DNA from: Roseiarcus sp963709655 | GTDB lineage: Bacteria > Pseudomonadota > Alphaproteobacteria > Rhizobiales > Beijerinckiaceae | Assembly (NCBI GenBank): GCA_963709655.1 | Contig: CAVPXF010000026.1 | Span: forward strand, 124,001 to 188,000 | DNA: 64,000 nucleotides | Direction: 5' to 3' | Shown here: piece by piece, positions 56,985 to 64,000 of the stretch | How the letters are laid out: the number at the start of each line of letters is the position of its first letter | Position numbering within the stretch: position 1 is the first letter of the stretch | Program-made: the position numbers and the translations under genes | The notes under the pieces: model-generated | What the model was told of the DNA's origin: nothing | The model's input: the letters and a program-made list of their open reading frames with translations, nothing else | Databases searched by the model: none

Positions 56985-58384
56985 ACCGGCCCTTTCGCGG
57001 TTTCGCGGAGATATCGCGCCACCGCCGTCTTGTCGTTCGGGAGCGCGACAATCGTCTCGGGTCGGCCCATGAGATCGGCAAGATGGGCTGGCAGCTGAGG
57101 GCGCACGCCGGTCGCAGCTTCGACCGCCTCCGGGAACTTGGCCGGGTGCGCGGTCCCGAGCGCCGCCATCGGAGTCCCCGGGGCGTCGGCGAGCCCGCGC
57201 CGCGCGGCGCCGATTCCGACCGCGCTGTGCGGATCGACGATGAGCCCGCAATCGCGATAGACGCGCGTCATCTCGGCGGCGCACTGGGCCTCGTCGACCC
57301 GCTCGGCGCTGAAATCGGCGCGGATTCGCGAGAGGATCGCCGGCGGGATCGCAAACGATCCCTCGGCGCCGAATTGGGTCATCAGCGCCCGCACCGCTTT
57401 CGCATCCTGGCCGGAGGCCTCGAACAGCAGGCGCTCGAAGTTGGACGACACCTGAATGTCCATCGAGGGCGATCGCGTCGCCTTGACGCCGCGCGGCTCG
57501 TAGCGGCCGGTCGCCAGCGCGCGCGCCAAAATGTCGTTCTCGTTGGTGGCGATGATCAGCCGCTCGATCGGAAGGCCCATGCGCTTGGCGTAGTAGCCGG
57601 CGAGGATGTCGCCGAAATTGCCGGTTGGCACGGCGAAGGAGATCGCTCGGTCCGGCGCGCCGAGGGCGACCGCGGCGACGAAATAATACACGATCTGAGC
57701 CAAAATGCGGGCCCAGTTGATCGAATTGACGCCCGACAGATGCATCGCGTCGCGAAAACCGAGGTCCCCGAACAGATCCTTGACGATGCGCTGGCAGTCG
57801 TCGAACGTGCCCCCGATCGCGAGCGCATGCACGTTCGCCTTACCGACCGTGGTCATCTGTCGGCGCTGGACGTCCGACACGCGTCCCTGCGGATAAAGGA
57901 TATAGACGTCGGTCCGCGCCAGTCCGCCGAACGCCTCGATCGCGGCCGCCCCGGTGTCGCCGGAGGTCGCGCCCAGGATGGTTGCCCGTTCGCCGCGGTC
58001 GTCCAACACGCGGTTCATCGCGCGGCCGAGCCATTGCATGGCGAAGTCCTTGAACGCCAGCGTCGGGCCATGGAACAGTTCGAGCGCAAAAAGGTTCGAT
58101 TCGATCTGAACGAGCGGCGCCGTGGCGGCATGCCGGAACCCAGCGTAAGCGTCGGCCGTTATCGCCTGGAGTTCGGCGGCCGAGAAGTCGTCGCCAACGA
58201 ATTCGGACATCACCCGCACCGCCGCGCGGTGGTATGGCAGTCCCCGGAGCGCCCGAATGTCGTCCGGTCGCCACTCCGGCAGCGTCAGCGGCGCATAAAG
58301 GCCGCCGTCCCGGCCGAGGCCAGCGAGAAGCGCGTCGGCAAAGCCGAGCGCTGGCGCCGCTCCGCGCGTCGAAACATACTGCAC
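56981..58384 (-). CDS. thrC: Threonine synthase
   Basis: PLP enzyme converting O-phosphohomoserine to threonine. The 467-residue protein starts QYVSTRGAAPALGFADALL, as alphaproteobacterial ThrC does. The PLP lysine is in GPTLAFKDFAMQWLG, the phosphate loop in LGATSGDTGAAAIEAF, and AVPTGNFGDILAGYYAKRMG also fits. The stop overlaps the M16 peptidase start, giving the thrC-M16-GNAT unit found across Rhizobiales. Confidence 0.97.
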   Translation of the reverse strand: MQYVSTRGAAPALGFADALLAGLGRDGGLYAPLTLPEWRPDDIRALRGLPYHRAAVRVMSEFVGDDFSAAELQAITADAYAGFRHAATAPLVQIESNLFALELFHGPTLAFKDFAMQWLGRAMNRVLDDRGERATILGATSGDTGAAAIEAFGGLARTDVYILYPQGRVSDVQRRQMTTVGKANVHALAIGGTFDDCQRIVKDLFGDLGFRDAMHLSGVNSINWARILAQIVYYFVAAVALGAPDRAISFAVPTGNFGDILAGYYAKRMGLPIERLIIATNENDILARALATGRYEPRGVKATRSPSMDIQVSSNFERLLFEASGQDAKAVRALMTQFGAEGSFAIPPAILSRIRADFSAERVDEAQCAAEMTRVYRDCGLIVDPHSAVGIGAARRGLADAPGTPMAALGTAHPAKFPEAVEAATGVRPQLPAHLADLMGRPETIVALPNDKTAVARYLRETAKGPV

Positions 58385-58618
58385 GAACTGGAAATCCTCA
58401 GCCGATCTGACCGTCGTCTATCGCAAAAGCCGCGAAAGGAAAACGGCGGCGGACATACCCTGACGAATGGGGCCAAACCAAGACGGTGCCTCAATTTCGC
58501 GTGAGCCGAGCGGGAGTACCGGGATCAGTCTTGAAATGACCGGCAAACGCTCCATACATAAGCATTAGGTGTGACGCAGCGGTCGGGGAGGCGCGCTGCG
58601 AGAATGGGGTGTGAGGGC

Positions 58619-59875
58619 ATGGTCGGTTCTTTTGCAACGCTGCTCGGCAAGCTGGTGCAGACCGGCAATCTGGAATTGGAAACCGCGGACGGCGTCCGGC
58701 ACCGGTTCGGCGACGGCGCGGGACCGGAGCTTGGCGCCCGCCTCGTCGATCGGGCCGCTGAGCGGGAGCTGTTGATCGACCCGTCCTTCTATCTCGGCGA
58801 ACTCTACACGGACGGACGGTTCGTCGTCACCAAGGGGTCGCTCTATCAAATTCTGGAGCTGGGCGCCCGAAATCTCGCGAAAATCGAAGTGCTGCCCTGG
58901 GTCAAAGCGATCGAGAAAGCCCGCGTGGTTTTCCGCGACTTCCATCAGATCAACGATCGCAAGCGAGCGAAAGCGAATATCGCCCGCCACTACGATCACG
59001 ATCGGCGGATCTATGACCTCTTTCTCGATGCCGACAAGCAATATTCCTGCGCCTATTTCGAGCATCCCGGGCAGTCGCTCGAAGACGCCCAGAGAGCGAA
59101 GAAGCGGCATATCGCCGCCAAGCTGCTTGTCGAGGAGGGCGCGACCGTGCTCGACATAGGCTGCGGTTTCGGCGGCATGGCGCTCTACCTCGCCGGCGTC
59201 GCCGGAGCGGGGAAGGCGACCGGGGTCACGCTCTCCGAGGAGCAGCTTTCTGTGGCGCAGGAGCGGGCGCAGACGTCTGGTTTCGCCGGGCGGCTCGATT
59301 TCCGCCTGCAGGACTATCGCGACATGCAGGAAACGTTCGATCGCATCGTCTCGGTCGGAATGTTCGAGCATGTCGGGGTCGCCCGCTATGACGAATATTT
59401 CCAGAACGTCCGCCGCCTGCTCAAGGACGACGGGGTGATGCTGCTCCACGCGATCGGGCGCAATTCCGTGCCCGGGGCGACCAACGCCTGGATCCGCAAA
59501 TATATTTTCCCCGGCGGCTATATTCCAAGCCTTTCGGAGGTATTGCCGGCGATCGAGCGGGCGGGGCTCTACGTCACGGACATCGAGATCCTGAGGCTGC
59601 ACTACGCCGAGACGCTACGCGCCTGGCGCGAGCGGTTCATATCGAACTGGGACAAGGCGGCGGCGATCGCGGGGGACCGGTTCTGCCGGATGTGGGAGTT
59701 CTATCTCGCCGGGTCCGAGACCGCCTTCCGCATCGACGGCCACATGGTCTTCCAGATCCAGCTCGCCAAGCGCCAGGACGCGGTTCCGCTCACCCGCAGC
59801 TACATCCCCGAACGCGAGGACGCGCTGCGCCGCAGAGAAGCGGCGACGCCACTGTTGCGTCAGGCCGCCGAATAG
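58619..59875 (+). CDS. Cyclopropane-fatty-acyl-phospholipid synthase-type methyltransferase
   Basis: A 418-residue SAM enzyme that adds a methylene to unsaturated acyl chains of membrane lipids. The N-terminal domain (DPSFYLGELYTDGRFVVTKG) is followed by NIARHYDHDRRIYDLFLD, YSCAYFEHPGQSLEDAQ and the SAM motif VLDIGCGFGGMALYLA. Also visible are GMFEHVGVARYDEYF and a C-terminal RMWEFYLAGSETAFR, all CFA-family signatures. GAGGG four bases before ATG 58619 decides the start. The 234-bp gap to thrC is a divergent promoter region. Confidence 0.92.
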   Translation: MVGSFATLLGKLVQTGNLELETADGVRHRFGDGAGPELGARLVDRAAERELLIDPSFYLGELYTDGRFVVTKGSLYQILELGARNLAKIEVLPWVKAIEKARVVFRDFHQINDRKRAKANIARHYDHDRRIYDLFLDADKQYSCAYFEHPGQSLEDAQRAKKRHIAAKLLVEEGATVLDIGCGFGGMALYLAGVAGAGKATGVTLSEEQLSVAQERAQTSGFAGRLDFRLQDYRDMQETFDRIVSVGMFEHVGVARYDEYFQNVRRLLKDDGVMLLHAIGRNSVPGATNAWIRKYIFPGGYIPSLSEVLPAIERAGLYVTDIEILRLHYAETLRAWRERFISNWDKAAAIAGDRFCRMWEFYLAGSETAFRIDGHMVFQIQLAKRQDAVPLTRSYIPEREDALRRREAATPLLRQAAE

Positions 59876-59908
59876 CTCGGCGCGCGGAACTCGCCCGGGT
59901 GGGAATGT

Positions 59909-60199
59909 TCAGGCCGCCGCGGCCTTGGCAAAGCGGACGGCAAGTCCGGTCACAGTGACGCGCTGAAGCGCGACGCCTTCGATGTCGACGCCTTTGACCC
60001 CGTCCACCTGGAACCGGACGTCGACGATGGCGTCGGCGTCGTATTCCGCGGCTTCACGGACGAGTGACCCGATCGCCGCCTTTCGCTCCTCTTCGGTTCC
60101 CGGTTCGGCGGCCGCCCGCCAGCGCGTGGTCGCGGTGACGCGGCCGATCGGAGTCAAGTCGCGGCCGTCGTCCAGGCCGGCGGAAAAACTGACTTTCAT
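59909..60199 (-). CDS. Small YbjQ-like (heavy-metal-binding domain family) protein
   Basis: A 96-residue alpha/beta protein. A central helix (RKAAIGSLVREAAEYDADA) is followed by IVDVRFQVDGV and a final strand VTVTGLAVRFAK. This order matches YbjQ/PF01906-type proteins, which form ring oligomers of unknown function, though similarity is modest and the usual cysteine is missing. GGGG lies seven bases upstream of ATG 60199. It is convergent with the cyclopropane synthase gene and stands alone. Confidence 0.6.
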   Translation of the reverse strand: MKVSFSAGLDDGRDLTPIGRVTATTRWRAAAEPGTEEERKAAIGSLVREAAEYDADAIVDVRFQVDGVKGVDIEGVALQRVTVTGLAVRFAKAAAA

Positions 60200-60295
60200 G
60201 TCATCCCCACGTCTTCGCCCCCGCAGCGATTTCCATAACGCCACATCCTTACCAGCAGGTTAAGCGAAGACTTCCTCGACCGCTCCGCCGGGTAC

Positions 60296-60329
60296 TGAAA
60301 GAAAAGCGGCGCCTCAAGCGGGCGCCGCT
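60296..60329 (-). terminator. Intrinsic terminator downstream of pnp
   Basis: On the minus strand a 9-bp stem (AGCGGCGCC / GGCGCCGCT, 7-nt loop, 60305-60329) is followed by CTTTTCTTTC. It starts 22 bp beyond the pnp stop, so it probably ends the rpsO-pnp transcript. Confidence 0.75.
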
Positions 60330-60350
60330 CCAATAATCCATGCTGCTGCT

Positions 60351-62500
60351 TCAGTCGGCGGCGACGCTCGCCGTCTCCGCGGCCTGGGCCTTCTCGAGAT
60401 CGGCGCCGGTCTGCTGGTCGACGACGCGCATCGACAGTTTCACCTTGCCGCGGTCGTCGTGGCCGAGCACCTTGACCTTCACCTTGTCGCCTTCCTTGAC
60501 GACGTCCGTCGTCTTGGCGACCCGGCCCTTGGCGAGCTGGGAGATGTGGACAAGGCCGTCCTTGGAGCCGAAGAAATTGACGAAGGCGCCAAACTCGACG
60601 GTCTTGACAACGGTGCCGTCGTAGATCGCGCCGACTTCCGGCTCGGAGGCGATCGACTTGATCCAGTTGATGGCGGCCTTGATCTTGGCGCCGTCGCTGG
60701 AGGCGATCTTGACGGTGCCGTCATCCTCGATGTTGACCTTCGCGCCGGTCTTCTCGACGATCTCGCGGATCACCTTGCCGCCCGAGCCGATCACCTCACG
60801 GATCTTGTCGGTCGGGATCTTCATTGTTTCGATGCGCGGGGCGAACTCGCCGAGTTCGGCGCGCGCGCCGGTGATGGCCCTGCTCATCTCACCGAGGATA
60901 TGCAGACGACCCTCGCGCGCCTGGGCGAGCGCGACCCGCATGATCTCCTCGGTGATGCCGGCGATCTTGATGTCCATCTGCAGCGAGGTGACGCCCTCGC
61001 TGGTGCCGGCGACCTTGAAGTCCATGTCGCCGAGGTGGTCCTCGTCGCCGAGGATGTCGGACAGCACCGCGAAGCGCTCGCCTTCGAGGATGAGGCCCAT
61101 CGCGATGCCGGCGGTCGGGCGCTTCAGCGGAACGCCGGCGTCCATCAGCGCAAGCGACGAGCCGCAGACCGTGGCCATGGAGGACGAGCCGTTCGAACTC
61201 GGTGATCTCCGAAACCACGCGGATCGTATAGGGGAACTCCGCTGCGGTCGGCAGCATCGGACGGATCGCGCGCCAGGCGAGCTTGCCGTGACCGATCTCG
61301 CGCCGGCCGGGCGTGCCCATGCGGCCGGTCTCGCCGACCGAATAAGGCGGGAAGTTGTAGTGGAGCAGGAACCGCTCCTTGTAGGTGCCGTCGAGCGAAT
61401 CGACATACTGCTCGTCCTCGCCGGTGCCGAGGGTCGCCACCACGAGCGCCTGCGTCTCGCCCCGGGTGAAGAGCGCGGAGCCGTGGGTGCGCGGCAGCAC
61501 GCCGACCTGCGCCAGGATCGGCCGGACGGTCGTCAGGTCGCGACCGTCGATGCGCCGGCCGTGGTCGAGGATGTTCCAGCGCACGACCTTGGCCTGGGCG
61601 TTGTGGATCGCCTCGGCGACTTCGGAGGCGGGAAACTTGGCGTCCCCGCCTTCCGGCGCGAGGGCGGCCGTCACCTTGGCCTTGACGGCGTCGACCGCCG
61701 CATAGCGCTCCTGCTTCTGGGTCAGCGAATAGGCCGCCCGGAGATCGGCCTCGCCGACCTCGAGCACCGCCTTCTCGACCTCGGCGCGGTCGCTTGCGGG
61801 AAGGTCGCGCGGCTCCTTGGCCGCCTTCTCGGCCAGGCGAATGATCGCGGCAATGACAGGCTGGAAGCTGGCGTGGCCGGCCATGACGGCCTTCAGCATC
61901 ATCTCTTCGCTGAGCTCCTGAGCCTCCGACTCGACCATCAGCACGGCGTCGGCGGTGCCGGCGACGACGAGATCGAGAGTTCGAATCCTTCATGTCCTCG
62001 ACCATCGGGTTGACCCTGACTTCCCCTTTGATCAGGCCGACCCGGGCCGCGCCGATCGGGCCCATGAAGGGCACGCCCGACAGCGTGAGCGCCGCCGAGG
62101 CGGCGACCATGGCGAGAATGTCGGAATCCGACTCGAGGTCATAGGAGAGCACAGTCGCGATGATCTGCGTGTCGCAGCGGAACTCGTCGGGAAAGAGCGG
62201 GCGGATCGGACGGTCGATCAGCCGCGATGTCAGGGTCTCGCGCTCGGAGGGCCGGCCTTCGCGCTTGAGGTAGCCGCCGGGAATGCGACCGGCGGCGAAG
62301 GTCTTCTCCTGATAATGGACGGTGAGGGGGAAAAAGTCCTGGCCGGGCTTGGCGGACTTCTCCGCAACGACCGTGGCGAGCACGGTGGTCTCGCCCCAGG
62401 TCGCCAGCACGGCGCCGTCAGCCTGACGGGCGATGCGGCCGGTTTCCAGCACGAGCTTGCGCCCGCACCAGTCGAGTTCTTCGCGTTGAATATCAAACAT
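60351..62500 (-). CDS. pnp: Polyribonucleotide nucleotidyltransferase, frame interrupted twice
   Basis: PNPase degrades RNA 3' to 5' phosphorolytically, in the degradosome. Corrected length is 715 residues, normal for the family. The first RNase PH domain begins FDIQREELDWCGRKLVLETG, the second has [21 protein letters not shown], the KH domain IPTDKIREVIGSGGKVIREI and the S1 domain GAIYDGTVVKTVEFGAFVNF. Two single-base insertions break the frame: GAGTTC at 61977-61982 (corrected reading MKDSTLDLVVAGT) and GAACTC at 61195-61200 (corrected [11 protein letters not shown]). Both corrected sites are GANTC. The gene is nearly always needed, so sequence error is the best explanation. Confidence 0.94.
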
Positions 62501-62689
62501 CTTTCTTCATCCTGGGTAAGGATGCGAAAGCCTGCGGTCCATGCCGCCCGTTTTCTTCGGGCTCGTCATCGGCAAGACGGCTGGAGGCTGGGCGGAAAAG
62601 TCGCTCCAGCCCCCGGCGATCCTGCCATGACGCGAGGCCTTCGCATGTCGAATGCCGGACGCCGGCCCTTGCCGCCGCCCGATTGGATC

Positions 62690-62716
62690 AAGGGAGCGCC
62701 TCGCGAGGCGTCCCTT
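62690..62716 (-). terminator. Hairpin between rpsO and pnp
   Basis: AAGGGA at 62690-62695 pairs with TCCCTT at 62711-62716 around an inner GCCTCG/CGAGGC stem. The hairpin sits 14 bp after the rpsO stop. In E. coli the rpsO-pnp spacer carries a partial terminator and an RNase III site for PNPase autocontrol; this hairpin could play either part. Confidence 0.5.
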
Positions 62717-62729
62717 TGCGGTTCGAGGC

Positions 62730-62999
62730 TTAGCGGCGGATGCCGAGGCGCTCGATCAGAGACTTGTAACGGGCTTCGTCCTGCTTCTTGACGTAGTCGA
62801 GCAGCGTGCGGCGCTGCGAAACCATCTTGAGCAGGCCGCGCCGCGAGTGGTTGTCCTTGACGTGGGTCTTAAAGTGGCTGGTCAGGTTGGCGATCCGCTC
62901 GGTGAGAATCGCGACCTGAACCTCCGGCGAGCCGGTGTCGCCGACCTTTTGGGCATACTGGTTGATGAGCGCGGTCTTGCGCTCGGCGGTGATCGACAT
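62730..62999 (-). CDS. rpsO: 30S ribosomal protein S15
   Basis: An 89-residue S15: MSITAERKTALINQYAQKVG, then DTGSPEVQVAILTERI, HFKTHVKDNHSRRGLLKMV and a C-terminal YKSLIERLGIRR. pnp follows 229 bp downstream on the same strand, the standard order. Confidence 0.98.
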   Translation of the reverse strand: MSITAERKTALINQYAQKVGDTGSPEVQVAILTERIANLTSHFKTHVKDNHSRRGLLKMVSQRRTLLDYVKKQDEARYKSLIERLGIRR

Positions 63000-63246
63000 C
63001 GAATGTTTCCTTGATCTGCGGCCGCCCTTAGGCCTGCCTCTTGTCGAAAAGACGGCCGAGCCGGGATGTCGTCCAGGTCGGTCGCAACGAGAAAATCCGC
63101 CGGCCTTCCGGGCGGCGGATCGGGCGCTTATACAGAGTTTGCGCCGCTGCGCCAGCGTTTTCTCGGCCGGGCCCTGGTTTAAGCCGGCTTGCCCGCCGCC
63201 GCCGCAGGGTCTACTGACCGTCGCCTCCCACCCCTCAGCGCCGCCA

Positions 63247-63762
63247 ATGCCCGCTTCTCCTGAAGAGCTTCTCGCCTATCTCGCCGACCTTGGCGTCGAC
63301 ACCTCGACGGTCGAGCATCCGCCGCTGTTCACGGTCGAGGAGGCGCAGGCGCTGCGCGGCGAAATCCCGGGCGGCCACACCAAGAACCTGTTCGTCAAGG
63401 ACAAGAAGGGCCGGCTCTTCCTGCTCGTGCTCGGCGAGGCGACGGAGGTCGATCTCAAGCGGGTGCACGAGCGGATCGGCGGGCAAGGGCGCGTGTCGTT
63501 CGGCTCGGCCGACCTCCTGGAAGGGGTCTGGGGCGTCCGGCCCGGCGCGGTGACGCCCTTCGGCGCGATCAACGATCGCGACGGCCGGGTCAGCGTCGTG
63601 CTCGACGAGGCGATGATGGCGCACGAGCGCCTCAATTTCCACCCGCTGGTCAACACCCGCACCACGGGCCTCGCCAGCGCCGATCTGGTGAAGTTCCTGC
63701 GCGCCGCCGGCCACGAGCCGCTCATCGTCGCGCTCGGGCGGCAGCGTGAAATGGTTGAATAA
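63247..63762 (+). CDS. Prolyl-tRNA deacylase ProX (YbaK/EbsC family editing domain)
   Basis: A 171-residue free-standing editing domain that clears mischarged Ala-tRNA(Pro). Visible are VEHPPLFTVEEAQALRGEIPG (ends VEHPPLFTVEEA), HTKNLFVKDKKGRLFLLVL, GSADLLEGVWGVRPGAVTPFG (from WGVRPGAVTPFG) and HPLVNTRTTGLASADLVKFL. These are the conserved features of bacterial ProX proteins. ATG 63247 gives the usual N-terminus. It precedes a thioredoxin-fold gene by about 85 bp. Confidence 0.9.
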   Translation: MPASPEELLAYLADLGVDTSTVEHPPLFTVEEAQALRGEIPGGHTKNLFVKDKKGRLFLLVLGEATEVDLKRVHERIGGQGRVSFGSADLLEGVWGVRPGAVTPFGAINDRDGRVSVVLDEAMMAHERLNFHPLVNTRTTGLASADLVKFLRAAGHEPLIVALGRQREMVE

Positions 63763-63846
63763 AAGGGCGCGCGCCTCCATCTAGGGCCGCGAAACGGGAC
63801 ATTTGGCGAAGGCGCGGGCCTCGCCGGGCTGGGAGACGATTGGACA

Positions 63847-64000
63847 ATGGCGAACGGAAACGGAGCGACGGCGACGGCGGTCAAGGAAGTGACGACGGCG
63901 TCGTTTCGCGCGGACGTGCTGACCGCTTCGCAGCAGAAGCCGGTTCTGGTCGACTTCTGGGCGCCATGGTGCGGGCCCTGCAAGCAGCTCGCGCCGGCGC
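63847..64000 (+). CDS. Thioredoxin-fold protein, possibly CnoX/YbbN-like, C-terminus off the window
   Basis: The first 51 codons of a thioredoxin-domain protein. After a short Ala/Thr-rich start come KPVLVDFWAPWCGPCKQLAPA, quoted by its active site WCGPCKQLAP. The KQLAP continuation resembles CnoX/YbbN co-chaperones more than classical TrxA, which usually has C-R/K-M-I-A-P. The prolyl-tRNA editing gene upstream also fits the CnoX neighbourhood of Rhizobiales. The C-terminal TPR part that would settle this is outside the window. Confidence 0.7.
   Translation, partial: MANGNGATATAVKEVTTASFRADVLTASQQKPVLVDFWAPWCGPCKQLAPA

Noticed and set aside
61190..61990. TTCGAA hexamer as the cause of the pnp frame breaks
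   Set aside because: Both pnp breaks contain TTCGAA, but most of the other frame breaks do not; the shared feature is the GANTC adenine duplication.

Overview
This is GC-rich alphaproteobacterial chromosome, most likely Hyphomicrobiales (Rhizobiales). The evidence is the gene order (rplU-rpmA-GNAT-obg, rnhB next to a CcrM-type GANTC methyltransferase, ruvC-ruvA-ruvB, thrC-M16 peptidase-GNAT), an MmcB homologue, a SahR-like ArsR/methyltransferase overlapping metF, and a DnaG with the zinc-less N-terminus I associate with this order. I cannot name the genus. I found no tRNA, rRNA or CRISPR array.

Layout. 1-2 kb: rsmI (cut by the window edge) divergent from a lipoprotein PBP activator. 2.3-6 kb: a chemoreceptor downstream of a solute-binding protein, probably one operon. 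6.4-11.3 kb: a GH15 glycosidase, the stump of an SDR gene, obgE, a GNAT enzyme, rpmA and rplU. 11.3-12.2 kb has no gene but holds a perfect 23-bp hairpin. 12.2-20.7 kb: malate synthase A, a DUF1127 protein, a LysR regulator, an outer-membrane barrel protein, a DMT transporter, a dienelactone hydrolase, ubiX, metF and sahR with a palindromic operator. 20.9-26.6 kb is an accessory patch: a second GH15, a HEAT-repeat protein, an IS110 remnant, a PEP-CTERM protein, two small inverted-repeat elements, a B3/4 protein, a PsiF-like peptide and an interspersed repeat. 26.6-35 kb is housekeeping: prmB, ccrM, rnhB, creatininase, a receiver protein, ruvCA-x-ruvB, xerD and a DUF167 protein. 35-42.8 kb: a complete dipeptide ABC operon (dppABCDF) running into a GMC oxidoreductase and mmcB. 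42.8-43.9 kb: dispersed repeats. 43.9-49 kb: a universal stress protein, then an unusual island beside rpoD. 49-58.4 kb: dnaG, a PIN-type toxin/antitoxin pair, a degenerate GGDEF/EAL receptor, a GNAT enzyme, an M16 peptidase and thrC. 58.6-64 kb: a cyclopropane synthase, a YbjQ-like protein, pnp, rpsO, a prolyl-tRNA editing protein and the start of a thioredoxin-fold protein.

Two signals stand out. First, six or seven otherwise conserved genes, including pnp (twice), are broken by single extra bases, and an eighth such base fuses two genes. Every event can be explained by duplication of the adenine of a GANTC site, the target of the CcrM encoded in this window. I read this as a methylation-linked sequencing error rather than gene decay. 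Second, the 3' end of rpoD occurs twice, 840 bp apart, interleaved with two copies of a DUF4160-DUF2442 gene pair and one unrecognised gene. This looks like an element that inserts at the end of rpoD and restores it.
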